A stretch of 64,000 bases of DNA from positions 186,001-250,000 of the forward strand of contig OY760498.1 of NCBI GenBank assembly GCA_963663675.1, in the 5' to 3' direction. A program made the position numbers and the translations under genes. Source of the stretch: CAINVV01 sp963663675 (GTDB lineage Bacteria; Bacteroidota; Bacteroidia; Bacteroidales; Prolixibacteraceae). The notes below the pieces were generated by a model. The model was given only the letters and a program-made list of their open reading frames with translations, made no database searches and had not been told where the DNA came from. This document shows positions 40,344 to 48,343 of this stretch, one piece after another. Positions within the stretch are counted from its first letter, which is position 1, and each line of letters opens with the position of its first letter.

Positions 40344-40365
40344 CGTATTATCTTATAATCTGCCG

Positions 40366-40373
40366 CAAAAATA
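40366..40373 (-). promoter_or_regulatory. Promoter -7 box (TATTTTTG) for the tyrA leader
   Basis: Exact TAnnTTTG match 22 bp upstream of the leader ORF ATG. Confidence 0.65.
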
Positions 40374-40405
40374 GTAATTAATATTACAAATGGAAGAAAA
40401 AATGT

Positions 40406-41332
40406 TCAAATATTTGCAATTAACTTATTTTCAACCTCAACCCTTGCTTTGCTTCGTGTTACAAGATAAACGCCGAAGAAAATAAGGATGGCTGAGAGAA
40501 CCTTAACTACGGAGAAATGATCCATTCCGACAGAAATGGCGACAAACGATGCTATCAATGGCTGTATGTTGTTGTACATGCTGATAGTGGTTGGCCGGAT
40601 ACGTTGCTGGGCCATCGGTATCATCAGGTAAGTCAGGAAGGTAGCCATAAAAAGTGTATAGATCATCTGCAGTACAGCCGTATTCTCCGGATGAATAAAA
40701 ACCGGCGCCGACAAGACTTTGGGCAGATAAAACGGAGTTACCAGGATGGCGGAATAAAGAAAGAGCCATTTCATGATGGTGACCGGTGAATACCTGATTG
40801 TCAATGGTTTGGTAAATACAAGATAAAAAGCGTAAATTATTGAACTTCCAAAGACCATCAGGTTGCCGACCATGCTGCTTTCCTGAGTAGCTGAACCATT
40901 GTGTCCGTTGTAAACCAAAAGGATAGCACCTGAAGCTCCAATCAGGACCCCTGCAATTTTAAGCATCGAGATAGGTTCTTTCAGCATCAGGGCAGCAAAA
41001 ATCATGGCAAAAAACGGACCACAGGTAATGATGATGGATGCGTCGACCGGAGATGTCAGGTTCAGTCCGGTGATGAAAAGTCCCTGGTTGAAAATTACCC
41101 CGCAAAATGAACCTATGAGTAAAAAGCCGTGATCCTTAAAAGGCACCTTTTCCTTCGCGACAAAAAGTGAGGCTATCCAGAATGCAGCTGCTCCAAACAG
41201 AATTCTGGATAAAGTTAGACCTTCCGGGGAGATCCAGGTTGGTAAAAGCGATTTTGAGAGCGGAATGTTGATCCCAAAAATCAAGGTCACCGCAAACATG
41301 ATCAGATGTCCTGTTTTTCTGTTCTTTGGCAT
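40406..41332 (-). CDS. EamA/DMT family transporter
   Basis: This 308-residue inner-membrane protein has ten hydrophobic helices in two EamA repeats. The first starts HLIMFAVTLIFGINIPLSKSLLP, and SPVDASIIITCGPFFAMIFAALMLKEPISMLKIAGVLIGASGAILLV is the usual end of repeat one. The second repeat ends TISMYNNIQPLIASFVAISVGMDHFSVVKVLSAILIFFGVYLVTRSK. DMT proteins export amino acids or other metabolites; the substrate is not readable. Its position upstream of the aromatic operon on the same strand could be meaningful, but the attenuator has its own promoter. Confidence 0.9.
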   Translation of the reverse strand: MPKNRKTGHLIMFAVTLIFGINIPLSKSLLPTWISPEGLTLSRILFGAAAFWIASLFVAKEKVPFKDHGFLLIGSFCGVIFNQGLFITGLNLTSPVDASIIITCGPFFAMIFAALMLKEPISMLKIAGVLIGASGAILLVYNGHNGSATQESSMVGNLMVFGSSIIYAFYLVFTKPLTIRYSPVTIMKWLFLYSAILVTPFYLPKVLSAPVFIHPENTAVLQMIYTLFMATFLTYLMIPMAQQRIRPTTISMYNNIQPLIASFVAISVGMDHFSVVKVLSAILIFFGVYLVTRSKARVEVENKLIANI

Positions 41333-41402
41333 ATGGTTTCTTTCTTGTCACCTTCGTAACCAACTGTCCGGATTACCGGGTAACAGTTTCGTGATGAGGG
41401 TG

Positions 41403-41410
41403 CAAAAGTA
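41403..41410 (-). promoter_or_regulatory. Promoter -7 box (TACTTTTG) for the EamA gene
   Basis: Exact consensus, followed on the minus strand by CACCCTCAT; a leader of about 65-70 nt precedes the ATG. Confidence 0.6.
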
Positions 41411-41485
41411 AATTTTAATCACGGATTAAAAAAAATCCGGAAGTGTTCAATTGTAAAAATTTGATAATGAGGAATCTATGACAAT

Positions 41486-42211
41486 TCAGGAAAGTAGCCG
41501 CGCTGCAGCCTCATCTGCAAACCAGTAAAGCTCACCTTTGTCGGGATAAATTAATGCGGCCGGTAACCTTTTGGCTTTTCTTCCATCCAATTTTATTTCG
41601 GACAACCGTTCGGCCTTGTTGTCCCCTGTTACCAGGAAACAGATCCTGGAAGAATTGTTTATTGTCCTGCCTGTCATTGTAACGCGTGGCTGATTGGTTT
41701 CGGGGTGGAAAGCTACCTCACAGATTCTCTTCGATTTCATTAATTCCAACTGGTTGGGGAAAATTGAGGCTGTATGGCCATCCTCACCCATACCCAGCAG
41801 CAGAAGATCGAACTTAGGCAGATTATTTCTTGAATTTAGTTCCCTGTTGATCAGTTCACCGTAACATATCGATTCTTTTATGGGATTTTCTTCGCCCCTG
41901 ATACGATTAATATTCTTTTCTGGAATATTAATTTTGGTAAAGAGCAATTTCTGTGCAACTCCAAAATTGCTTTGAGGATCATCCGGGTGTACCATGCGTT
42001 CATCCACCCACCAGAAATGGATTTTCTGCCAATGTCCGGAATTCGCATATTTTGATGCCAGGGTTGTCAACAGCAGGTTGGGAGTTGAACCTCCCGACAA
42101 GGCGATGTGGAACTGGCTTCCCCTGGAAAGCGCTACCCAGCCCATAATCAATTCACTGACACGATCTGCAAGACCTTCAGGATCCTTAAATATTTTCAGA
42201 ATTCCTTTCAT
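41486..42211 (-). CDS. pgl: 6-phosphogluconolactonase
   Basis: This is the second enzyme of the oxidative pentose phosphate pathway and hydrolyses 6-phosphogluconolactone. The 241-residue protein belongs to the DevB/SOL type related to glucosamine-6-phosphate isomerase. Landmarks are FHIALSGGSTPNLLLTTLA (phosphate-binding), IHFWWVDERMVHPDDPQSNFGVAQKLLF (active site), FDLLLLGMGEDGHTASIFPNQ, and RVTMTGRTINNS. It lies 123 bp downstream of zwf on the same strand, as expected for consecutive steps. gnd is not in this neighbourhood. Confidence 0.95.
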   Translation of the reverse strand: MKGILKIFKDPEGLADRVSELIMGWVALSRGSQFHIALSGGSTPNLLLTTLASKYANSGHWQKIHFWWVDERMVHPDDPQSNFGVAQKLLFTKINIPEKNINRIRGEENPIKESICYGELINRELNSRNNLPKFDLLLLGMGEDGHTASIFPNQLELMKSKRICEVAFHPETNQPRVTMTGRTINNSSRICFLVTGDNKAERLSEIKLDGRKAKRLPAALIYPDKGELYWFADEAAARLLS

Positions 42212-42334
42212 CTTTTAATAATTTGTTTTTTTAATGTCAGATGGAATAGTAAATCGTGCTGTTAACATCCTCATTTTCTTTTATGGTGTATGAGAGTGTT
42301 TCTGCACAATGGTTGCATTGGACATTAACTGAAT

Positions 42335-43849
42335 TTATAACTCACAATATTCGCCGTCATTTGCCAGGTTTTTGCATGGCCTCCTCCAGGCGCCATTTTC
42401 AATCAGGTCATCTACTATTTCAGGTCCCCAGGTACCGGCAGGATAGCCATAGATTGGTATTTCAGGGTTGTTTTTCCAGGCATTGAGAATTGGCTCAACA
42501 TATTCCCAGGCTTTTTCGACAGCATCACTCCGGGAATAAAGTGTCGCGTCACCCTGCATACAATCCAGTAACAACCTGCTGTAGGCTGAAGGAAGATAAA
42601 CATGTGAAAGCTCATTGTAATGAAAATCCATATTCATGTTTTGAACCCTGAACCCGGCTCCGGGAACTTTCATTCCCAGTTTAAGCAATACTCCTTCATC
42701 CGGCTGAATGCGCAACACCAACTGGTTGTTTACATAATCATTACCGATTTCATATTCGAAAAGGTGGTGAGGGGTACTCTTAAAATGGATCACTACTTCA
42801 GTTACCCTTGTCGGTAATTTTTTCCCGGTACGAATATAAAACGGAACACCGGCCCACCTGAAATTATCGATGTACATTTTCAGCGCAACAAATGTTTCAG
42901 TTCTGGATTGAGGATTTACTCCCTTTTCCTCCCGATAGCCATTGATCAGGTCGCCTCCGATATGCGACTGAGTATATTGCCCGCGGAACACCCGGCCAGG
43001 AACATCTGATTCGGAAATTGGCCGAAGCGACTGAAACACTTTAAGCATTTCATTCCGGATGGCATTGGCCTCTATCACTACGGGAGGTTCCATGGCAATT
43101 AACCCCACAAGCTGCATAAGATGGTTCTGAACCATGTCGCGCAATGCGCCCGACTGATCATAATAGCCGCCACGTTCTTCCACGCCCAGGGTTTCAGCAG
43201 AGGTGATTTCCACATGATGGATGAAATTCTGGTTCCATATTGGTTCAAAAATCCCATTGGAAAACCTGGTAACCAGCATATTCTGAACAGTTTCCTTGCC
43301 AAGGTAGTGATCTATCCTGTACAATTGCTCTTCAGCGTAATATGAAAGAAGGTTTTCATTGAGTTCCCTGGCTGATGAAAGGCTGGTTCCAAATGGTTTT
43401 TCAACAATGACTCTTTTAAAGCCGGATTTGAGATCATTTAATCCTGTGTCAGCCAGAATTTGCGGAATAACCTGGTACAATGCCGGGGGAGTGGATAAAT
43501 AAAAAATATAGTTTGCAGGTATGGAAAGTTCATTTCCCAATATTTCCAGTCTGGATTTGAGTTTTGGATAGTCAGCCGATTCGGCAGTTTCAAGCGATTG
43601 ATAGTAAAGAGCCTTTACAAATTCTACCTTTTCGCTATGATTCTTTCCTGTCGATTCCGGTAAAAATTCGCTCATTTTTTCCCGGAATGACTGATCCGAT
43701 AATTCAGTCCTGGATACACCCATTACAGCGAATTTTTCCGGTAGCAATTTCTGCTGGTAAAGTTCAAATAGAGCAGGAATAAGCTTTCTCTTTGTCAGGT
43801 CGCCTGATGCACCAAAGATTATAAGTATGAGTGGATCAGCGCTCTTCAT
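42335..43849 (-). CDS. zwf: Glucose-6-phosphate 1-dehydrogenase
   Basis: This enzyme makes NADPH and 6-phosphogluconolactone from glucose 6-phosphate. The 504-residue protein has the nucleotide-binding start ILIIFGASGDLTKRKLIPALFELY, the active-site signature YRIDHYLGKETVQNMLVTRFSNG with the substrate-binding lysine and histidine, RVIVEKPFGTS, and WAGVPFYIRTGKKLPTRVTEVVIHFK. Length is normal. It precedes pgl; the hexokinase at 25289 could supply substrate. No clear promoter match was seen in the 186 bp upstream. Confidence 0.97.
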   Translation of the reverse strand: MKSADPLILIIFGASGDLTKRKLIPALFELYQQKLLPEKFAVMGVSRTELSDQSFREKMSEFLPESTGKNHSEKVEFVKALYYQSLETAESADYPKLKSRLEILGNELSIPANYIFYLSTPPALYQVIPQILADTGLNDLKSGFKRVIVEKPFGTSLSSARELNENLLSYYAEEQLYRIDHYLGKETVQNMLVTRFSNGIFEPIWNQNFIHHVEITSAETLGVEERGGYYDQSGALRDMVQNHLMQLVGLIAMEPPVVIEANAIRNEMLKVFQSLRPISESDVPGRVFRGQYTQSHIGGDLINGYREEKGVNPQSRTETFVALKMYIDNFRWAGVPFYIRTGKKLPTRVTEVVIHFKSTPHHLFEYEIGNDYVNNQLVLRIQPDEGVLLKLGMKVPGAGFRVQNMNMDFHYNELSHVYLPSAYSRLLLDCMQGDATLYSRSDAVEKAWEYVEPILNAWKNNPEIPIYGYPAGTWGPEIVDDLIENGAWRRPCKNLANDGEYCEL

Positions 43850-44035
43850 GTGTCTGAAATTCTATAGTGGTAAATATTTAGATAATACGAAAGTTGGAAC
43901 GATACGTTTCCCTGCTCCCCTGATTTAAAGTTATGCAGGCAGAGCTTATTTCACATGACTTATAAGATAATAATCTGTTTTACAGTTCTATACAATTTAA
44001 TTTTAATCAGTTGAAGGATGCAAGATATGCTTTAT

Positions 44036-44986
44036 TTAAAAAGCAGACCTGTACCTGGAATTATCTTCTTCCATCAGTGACAGGTAGGAATCATAACGCG
44101 ATGAAGATATAATCCCCTTCCCAACAGCTTCTTTGACAGCACATCCGGGTTCATGAAGGTGGGTGCAGTTAAAAAACCTGCATTGATCAAGTAACCGGAA
44201 TATTTCGGGGAAATAATGTGAGATCTCGGTTTTCTCCATGTCAATCACTCCAAAACCCCTGATTCCGGGGGTGTCTATCAGGAAACTATCTTCTGAAAGA
44301 ATGTGCATTTCGGCAAAAGTTGTGGTGTGCTTTCCCTGTTGATGAAATTCTGATATTTCGTTTGTTTTGAGTTGAAGAGAGGGATTCAGGCAGTTTAGGA
44401 GAGAAGACTTACCTACGCCGGAATGGCCTGAAAACAGAGTGGTCTTTCCCTGCAGATGTTCAAGGAGGAGATCTATATTGTAATTTGTTTTTGCTGACAC
44501 CCTGAAACATTGATAACCAATTGTTTCATAAATGGATACCAGCTCTTCCAGTCTTTTCAGATCGGCTTTGGAGTAGAGATCGATCTTGTTGAATACGATA
44601 CCGGCAGGAATTCGGTATGCCTCCGCCGAAATAAGGTACCTGTCAATAAATCCCGTCAGGGTTATTGGATGGCTGACCGTTACAATCAGGAAAAGCTGGT
44701 CAACATTCGCGGCAATTATCTGGCTCTCCTTTGAAAGGTTGGAAGATTTGCGAATGACATAGTTTTTCCTGGGTTCAATTTCACAGATCACTCCGCATTT
44801 TCCGTTTGGAGTTGTTTCATCTTCCTGGATTTCGTACCTGATCCTGTCTCCGACCGAAACCGGGTTGGTGGTCCTGACACCTTTCATGCGCAACTTACCC
44901 TTGATACGACAGTCAATGATTTCTCCGTCATCATTTTTGACAGTGTACCAGCTACCGGTTGAACGAATTACCAGACCTTTTTCCAA
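44036..44986 (-). CDS. rsgA: Ribosome small-subunit-dependent GTPase A
   Basis: This circularly permuted GTPase is used in 30S maturation. The 316-residue protein has an N-terminal OB-fold (1-70, GKLRMKGVRTTNPVSVGDRIRYEI). Its G motifs are in the permuted order: G4 NKID at 133-136, G5 SAKT near 164-167, G1 GHSGVGKSS at 187-195 and G3 DTPG at 238-241. The C-terminal zinc site has Cys and His residues in QCRFFNCTHLHEPGCAVKEA. All are intact. A -7 box lies 20 bp upstream, so the mRNA leader is short. Confidence 0.97.
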   Translation of the reverse strand: MEKGLVIRSTGSWYTVKNDDGEIIDCRIKGKLRMKGVRTTNPVSVGDRIRYEIQEDETTPNGKCGVICEIEPRKNYVIRKSSNLSKESQIIAANVDQLFLIVTVSHPITLTGFIDRYLISAEAYRIPAGIVFNKIDLYSKADLKRLEELVSIYETIGYQCFRVSAKTNYNIDLLLEHLQGKTTLFSGHSGVGKSSLLNCLNPSLQLKTNEISEFHQQGKHTTTFAEMHILSEDSFLIDTPGIRGFGVIDMEKTEISHYFPEIFRLLDQCRFFNCTHLHEPGCAVKEAVGKGIISSSRYDSYLSLMEEDNSRYRSAF

Positions 44987-45005
44987 TTCAGTGAAAATTT
45001 ATTTT

Positions 45006-45013
45006 CAAAAGTA
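45006..45013 (-). promoter_or_regulatory. Promoter -7 box (TACTTTTG) for rsgA
   Basis: Exact consensus 20 bp upstream of the rsgA ATG. Confidence 0.6.
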
Positions 45014-45186
45014 GCTAAAATGCTTCAATGTGCAGACAAAACAATTTGGTTCTAATTAATCAAGGTCAGGAGGGAGCTGGTCTTTTATCCGTTATTTAAA
45101 AGCTGGCTGAACATCCTTCAGGATTAGTTTTTATAATTGTGCTTATTTCATTTTTCACTAATTAGAATGAATCAATGAGCTTTTAT

Positions 45187-45194
45187 TACCTTTG
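45187..45194 (+). promoter_or_regulatory. Promoter -7 box (TACCTTTG) for the S41 peptidase gene
   Basis: Exact consensus. It overlaps an in-frame ATG at 45195 and so argues for the ATG at 45234 as the real start. Confidence 0.6.
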
Positions 45195-45233
45195 ATGACT
45201 CAAATAGGATTAAAAAGTAATACCATTTATCGA

Positions 45234-46922
45234 ATGAAGACGAACCGGATTTTAAAGGCTGCCCTTGCATTGTCAATCGTTGCAATCATGGGATTGTCAT
45301 TCTGGGGTTTCAGGACCGACCAGAAAAATTTTGAAATTTCCAAGAACCTTGATATTTTCTATACCCTTTTTCGTGAACTGAATCTTTTTTATGTTGATGA
45401 AATCAAACCTGAGAAACTGATAAAGACCGGCATTGATGATATGCTGGAATCGCTGGATCCCTATACAACCTATATCCCGGAAGAGGATATGGATGACTTT
45501 AAATTTATGACAACCGGCGAGTACGGAGGTATCGGTGCCCTTATCAGCAAAAGGGGAGATAATGTCATTGTTGCAGAGCCCTATGAAGGGTTTCCTGCTC
45601 AAAAAGTCGGGCTGAAAGCCGGAGACATTTTTCTCGAACTGGATGGAATTCCGGTAAGTAAATCCACTGTTGAGGAGGTATCCTCCAAACTTAAGGGACC
45701 AGCGAAGAAAGTTCTGAAGATAAAAATACAGCGTCCGGATGTTAAAAAGCCATTCGAGGTTGAATTGGTCCGTGAAGAGATTAAAATCGATCCTGTCACT
45801 TATGCAGGTATGCTTGATGCTAAAACAGGGTACATCCGCCTTTCCAGTTTCACAGACGGCTGTGCCGACCGGGTAAAAGAATCTTTCCTGGAATTGCGTG
45901 ATAAAAAAGGCGCTACTTCCGTCCTGCTTGATCTACGTTCAAATCCCGGAGGATTGCTGGGAGAGGCCGTAAAAATGGTCAATTTGTTTGTCAGGCAGGG
46001 GGAAGAGGTTGTCAGCACGAGGGGTAAAGTGGAACAGTGGGACAAAACCTACCGGGCAACTGAACAGCCAATAGACACTGTGATGCCTTTGATTATCCTG
46101 GTAAACCGTGGGTCAGCATCGGCATCTGAAATTGTTGCCGGAGCACTCCAGGATCTTGACAGGGCAGTGATTCTTGGCAAAAGAACTTTCGGCAAAGGAC
46201 TTGTTCAAACCACCAGGGATCTGAGTTATAACACCAAGCTCAAAGTGACTACGGCAAAATATTATATACCAAGCGGAAGGTGTATCCAGGCCCTTGATTA
46301 TTCGCACCGCAACAAAGATGGAAGCGTTGGCGCTATTCCTGATTCCCTGATTCATGAGTTTGCGACCAAAAGCGGCCGGAAAGTTTTTGATGGAGGAGGT
46401 ATTGCGCCCGATGTCAAAACGGACCAGGACACCCTGTGTGACCTGGCTTACAAGCTGATACAGGACAATATCATTTTTGATTTTGCCACAAAATTCGCAG
46501 CTACACATCCTTCTATCGCAACGCCTGACAAATTTTATGTGGACGATAATATTTTCAATGAATTTCATAATTTCCTTCTCTCCAAACATTTTTCCTACGA
46601 ATCCAGGAGTGAAATGGCGCTGAAAGAGCTGATTGAGACTGCTAAAAAGGAACGCTCCTACGATGAAACAAAGGCTGAATTTGAAGCTTTGGGTAAAAAA
46701 CTGACCAGGGACGTTGAGGCCGACCTGATGAAATTCAAAAAAGAGGTGTGCACGGTTTTGTTAGATGAGATTGTTTCCCGGTATTATTACCAGAAGGGTG
46801 CAGTAGTAGCTTCTTTCCGGGACGACAGTGATATTGAAAAAGCAAAAAAGATACTTGGAGATAAAAATGAGCTCTCTGCAATTCTGGAGCCTGCAGCTGT
46901 TTCAAAACCTGTGAAAAAATAA
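45234..46922 (+). CDS. S41 family C-terminal processing peptidase (CtpA/Tsp-like)
   Basis: This membrane-anchored or periplasmic serine protease is 562 residues from ATG 45234. It begins MKTNRILKAALALSIVAIMGLSFWGF, an uncleaved or signal-peptide-like helix. A PDZ domain (about 85-165) has TGEYGGIGALISKRGDNVIVAEPYEGFPAQKVGLKAGDIFLELDG. The protease core carries YIRLSSFTDGCADRVKESF, VLLDLRSNPGGLL, and the catalytic serine in NRGSASASEIVAGAL near 294 with the lysine in LGKRTFGKGLVQT near 320. A C-terminal region of about 150 residues is typical of the Bacteroidota subtype. It degrades or trims envelope proteins with particular C termini. Confidence 0.94.
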   Translation: MKTNRILKAALALSIVAIMGLSFWGFRTDQKNFEISKNLDIFYTLFRELNLFYVDEIKPEKLIKTGIDDMLESLDPYTTYIPEEDMDDFKFMTTGEYGGIGALISKRGDNVIVAEPYEGFPAQKVGLKAGDIFLELDGIPVSKSTVEEVSSKLKGPAKKVLKIKIQRPDVKKPFEVELVREEIKIDPVTYAGMLDAKTGYIRLSSFTDGCADRVKESFLELRDKKGATSVLLDLRSNPGGLLGEAVKMVNLFVRQGEEVVSTRGKVEQWDKTYRATEQPIDTVMPLIILVNRGSASASEIVAGALQDLDRAVILGKRTFGKGLVQTTRDLSYNTKLKVTTAKYYIPSGRCIQALDYSHRNKDGSVGAIPDSLIHEFATKSGRKVFDGGGIAPDVKTDQDTLCDLAYKLIQDNIIFDFATKFAATHPSIATPDKFYVDDNIFNEFHNFLLSKHFSYESRSEMALKELIETAKKERSYDETKAEFEALGKKLTRDVEADLMKFKKEVCTVLLDEIVSRYYYQKGAVVASFRDDSDIEKAKKILGDKNELSAILEPAAVSKPVKK

Positions 46923-46960
46923 AGCCCCTGAATAATTAAGAGGCTCTGATTTTAGTTTTT
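46923..46960. terminator. Hairpin between the S41 peptidase and receiver genes
   Basis: AGCCCCT (46923-46929) with AGAGGCT (46939-46945), 7 bp with one G-U, followed by TTTTAGTTTTT on the plus strand; it separates two convergent genes. Confidence 0.6.
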
Positions 46961-46967
46961 GCAATAA

Positions 46968-47483
46968 TTATCTGAAAAAGCTGAATTTGTTGGGGTACAA
47001 AATGGATAGGCTGATCAGAAAAACGATGATCAGTGCCAAGGTGAGAAAGAACAAAGCAATTCCAACTTTGTATCTCTTGTTACTCTTGACTAATTTTTGA
47101 ATGGCCATTATTTTCGTGATTTTATCTGCCATTTTTTTCAGGGCCATCTGATCCTTGACGATATAATCGTAAGCTCCGTGTTTCATTGTATTTATTGCCA
47201 CATCCACGCTATCTTGCCCTGACAGAAAAATGAACTCAATATGAGGATGTATTTTTTTTGTCGCCTTTAAAACTTCTATACCATTCATACCTTCAAGCAG
47301 GTAGTCCTGAATGATAATATCCGGATTCATGTTGATATTTTTCAGACACTCTTCACCACTCAGAAAACTCTCTATGCGGTTAAATTTCTTTGAATTTAAA
47401 TAATTGACAACCAACTTGTTGTAAACAGGGTTGTCTTCCACAATAAAGATCAATGGGTCTGTTCGGTTTTGCATAGTTGTCAA
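46968..47483 (-). CDS. Receiver-domain protein with a C-terminal membrane anchor
   Basis: The 171-residue protein consists of one response-regulator receiver domain (about 10-130) and a single C-terminal helix (about 139-162, VGIALFFLTLALIIVFLISLSILY). Receiver residues are intact: acidic pair E16-D17 (FIVEDNP), phosphoacceptor D60 (IIIQDYLLEGMNG), the switch serine at 88 (FLSGQ) and lysine 110 (YIVKD). There is no DNA-binding or enzymatic output domain. The tail KRYKVGIALFF suggests the receiver stays in the cytoplasm, tethered to the membrane. No histidine kinase is nearby. It may act as a phosphate sink or a membrane-localised switch; the role is unknown. Confidence 0.85.
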   Translation of the reverse strand: MTTMQNRTDPLIFIVEDNPVYNKLVVNYLNSKKFNRIESFLSGEECLKNINMNPDIIIQDYLLEGMNGIEVLKATKKIHPHIEFIFLSGQDSVDVAINTMKHGAYDYIVKDQMALKKMADKITKIMAIQKLVKSNKRYKVGIALFFLTLALIIVFLISLSILYPNKFSFFR

Positions 47484-47754
47484 ATAATTAAACGGTTATT
47501 TGGCGAAAAATTGACTCACACTTTCCGCCTAAGGTATCATAGTTAACAAGCGATCGTAAATATATTAAAATCTAACTAAATTATTAACCCTCATGCATTG
47601 TTTTTTTATTGTTAAGTCCGACTTTTAATTCCGGCCCTGATCCCTATGTTCGTTCACAAAATATTACTATTTTAGCCGATGCGATCAAGAGATCAATGCT
47701 GAAATTTGTTTCATGGATCCAATGTAGTTTCGAATCAAATTTAATTTCTGCGAT

Positions 47755-47815
47755 ATGAAACCCTCACGGACAAAAGCTCTTAAAAGATGATGTATAATGG
47801 ACTGAGGGTTCCATA
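47755..47815 (-). repeat. Inverted-repeat element, copy C
   Basis: Read on the minus strand it has GGAACCCTCA, 36 bases, TGAGGGTTTCAT, the same arms and spacer as copy A, with ACAT conserved inside. It lies in the 359-bp region between the receiver gene and the SPOR gene. Half-copies appear in the same region at about 47584-47596 (CATGAGGGTTAAT on the minus strand) and 47648-47668 (ATTTTGTGAACGAACAT). Confidence 0.7.
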
Positions 47816-47842
47816 CGACAAATAAAAACAATTTATATACGT

Positions 47843-48289
47843 ATGAAAAATCTAACACTTTTACTATTAGTTGTTGTTGTTTCACTAGTTGGATGTAAGA
47901 CACAAAAAATTGCACCCAGGCCACAACCGGTTCCCCAGGAATCAGCGGCTCCTGCTCCTGCTCCAAGTTCTTCTAAAACCACCAAATCCGGTAATGTATC
48001 CTCGAAAGAAGAACGTTTTTCTACAGCGCAAGGTGAAACAGCCAACTACGGTTCCAACAAATATTTTGTTATCCTGGGAAGTTTCTCTGTACTGGAAAAT
48101 GCCAAGCGTTTGAAAGAAACCCTGAAATCTGAAGGATTTAATCCGGTAATCCTGATGAATGAAAGCGGAATGTACAGAGTTTGTGGAAATAACTATAGTG
48201 ATGAATCTTCGGCACGGGCAAAAATTGCTGAAGTAAGGGAAAAATACTCCAAATACAGTGATATTTGGCTGCTGATCAAAAAACAATAA
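47843..48289 (+). CDS. SPOR-domain lipoprotein
   Basis: The 148-residue protein begins MKNLTLLLLVVVVSLVGCK with a lipobox ending at Cys18. A proline/alanine/serine-rich linker follows (about 24-60), and the SPOR domain (about 70-146) reads KYFVILGSFSVLENAKRLKETLKSEGFNPVILMNESGMYRVC...YSDESSARAKIAEVREKYSKYSDIWLLIK. SPOR domains bind peptidoglycan stripped of peptide stems, usually at the division site, so the protein probably links the inner or outer membrane to the septal wall. It sits just upstream of the DUF4421 gene. Confidence 0.9.
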   Translation: MKNLTLLLLVVVVSLVGCKTQKIAPRPQPVPQESAAPAPAPSSSKTTKSGNVSSKEERFSTAQGETANYGSNKYFVILGSFSVLENAKRLKETLKSEGFNPVILMNESGMYRVCGNNYSDESSARAKIAEVREKYSKYSDIWLLIKKQ

Positions 48290-48343
48290 CAGGGCTGATT
48301 TCTTTTTTTGCTACATGCACTTAAAATATGGCAGGATGGTGTA

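Noticed and set aside
45192..45233. Upstream start of the S41 peptidase
   Set aside because: It overlaps a perfect promoter -7 box and separates the signal-like helix from the start.
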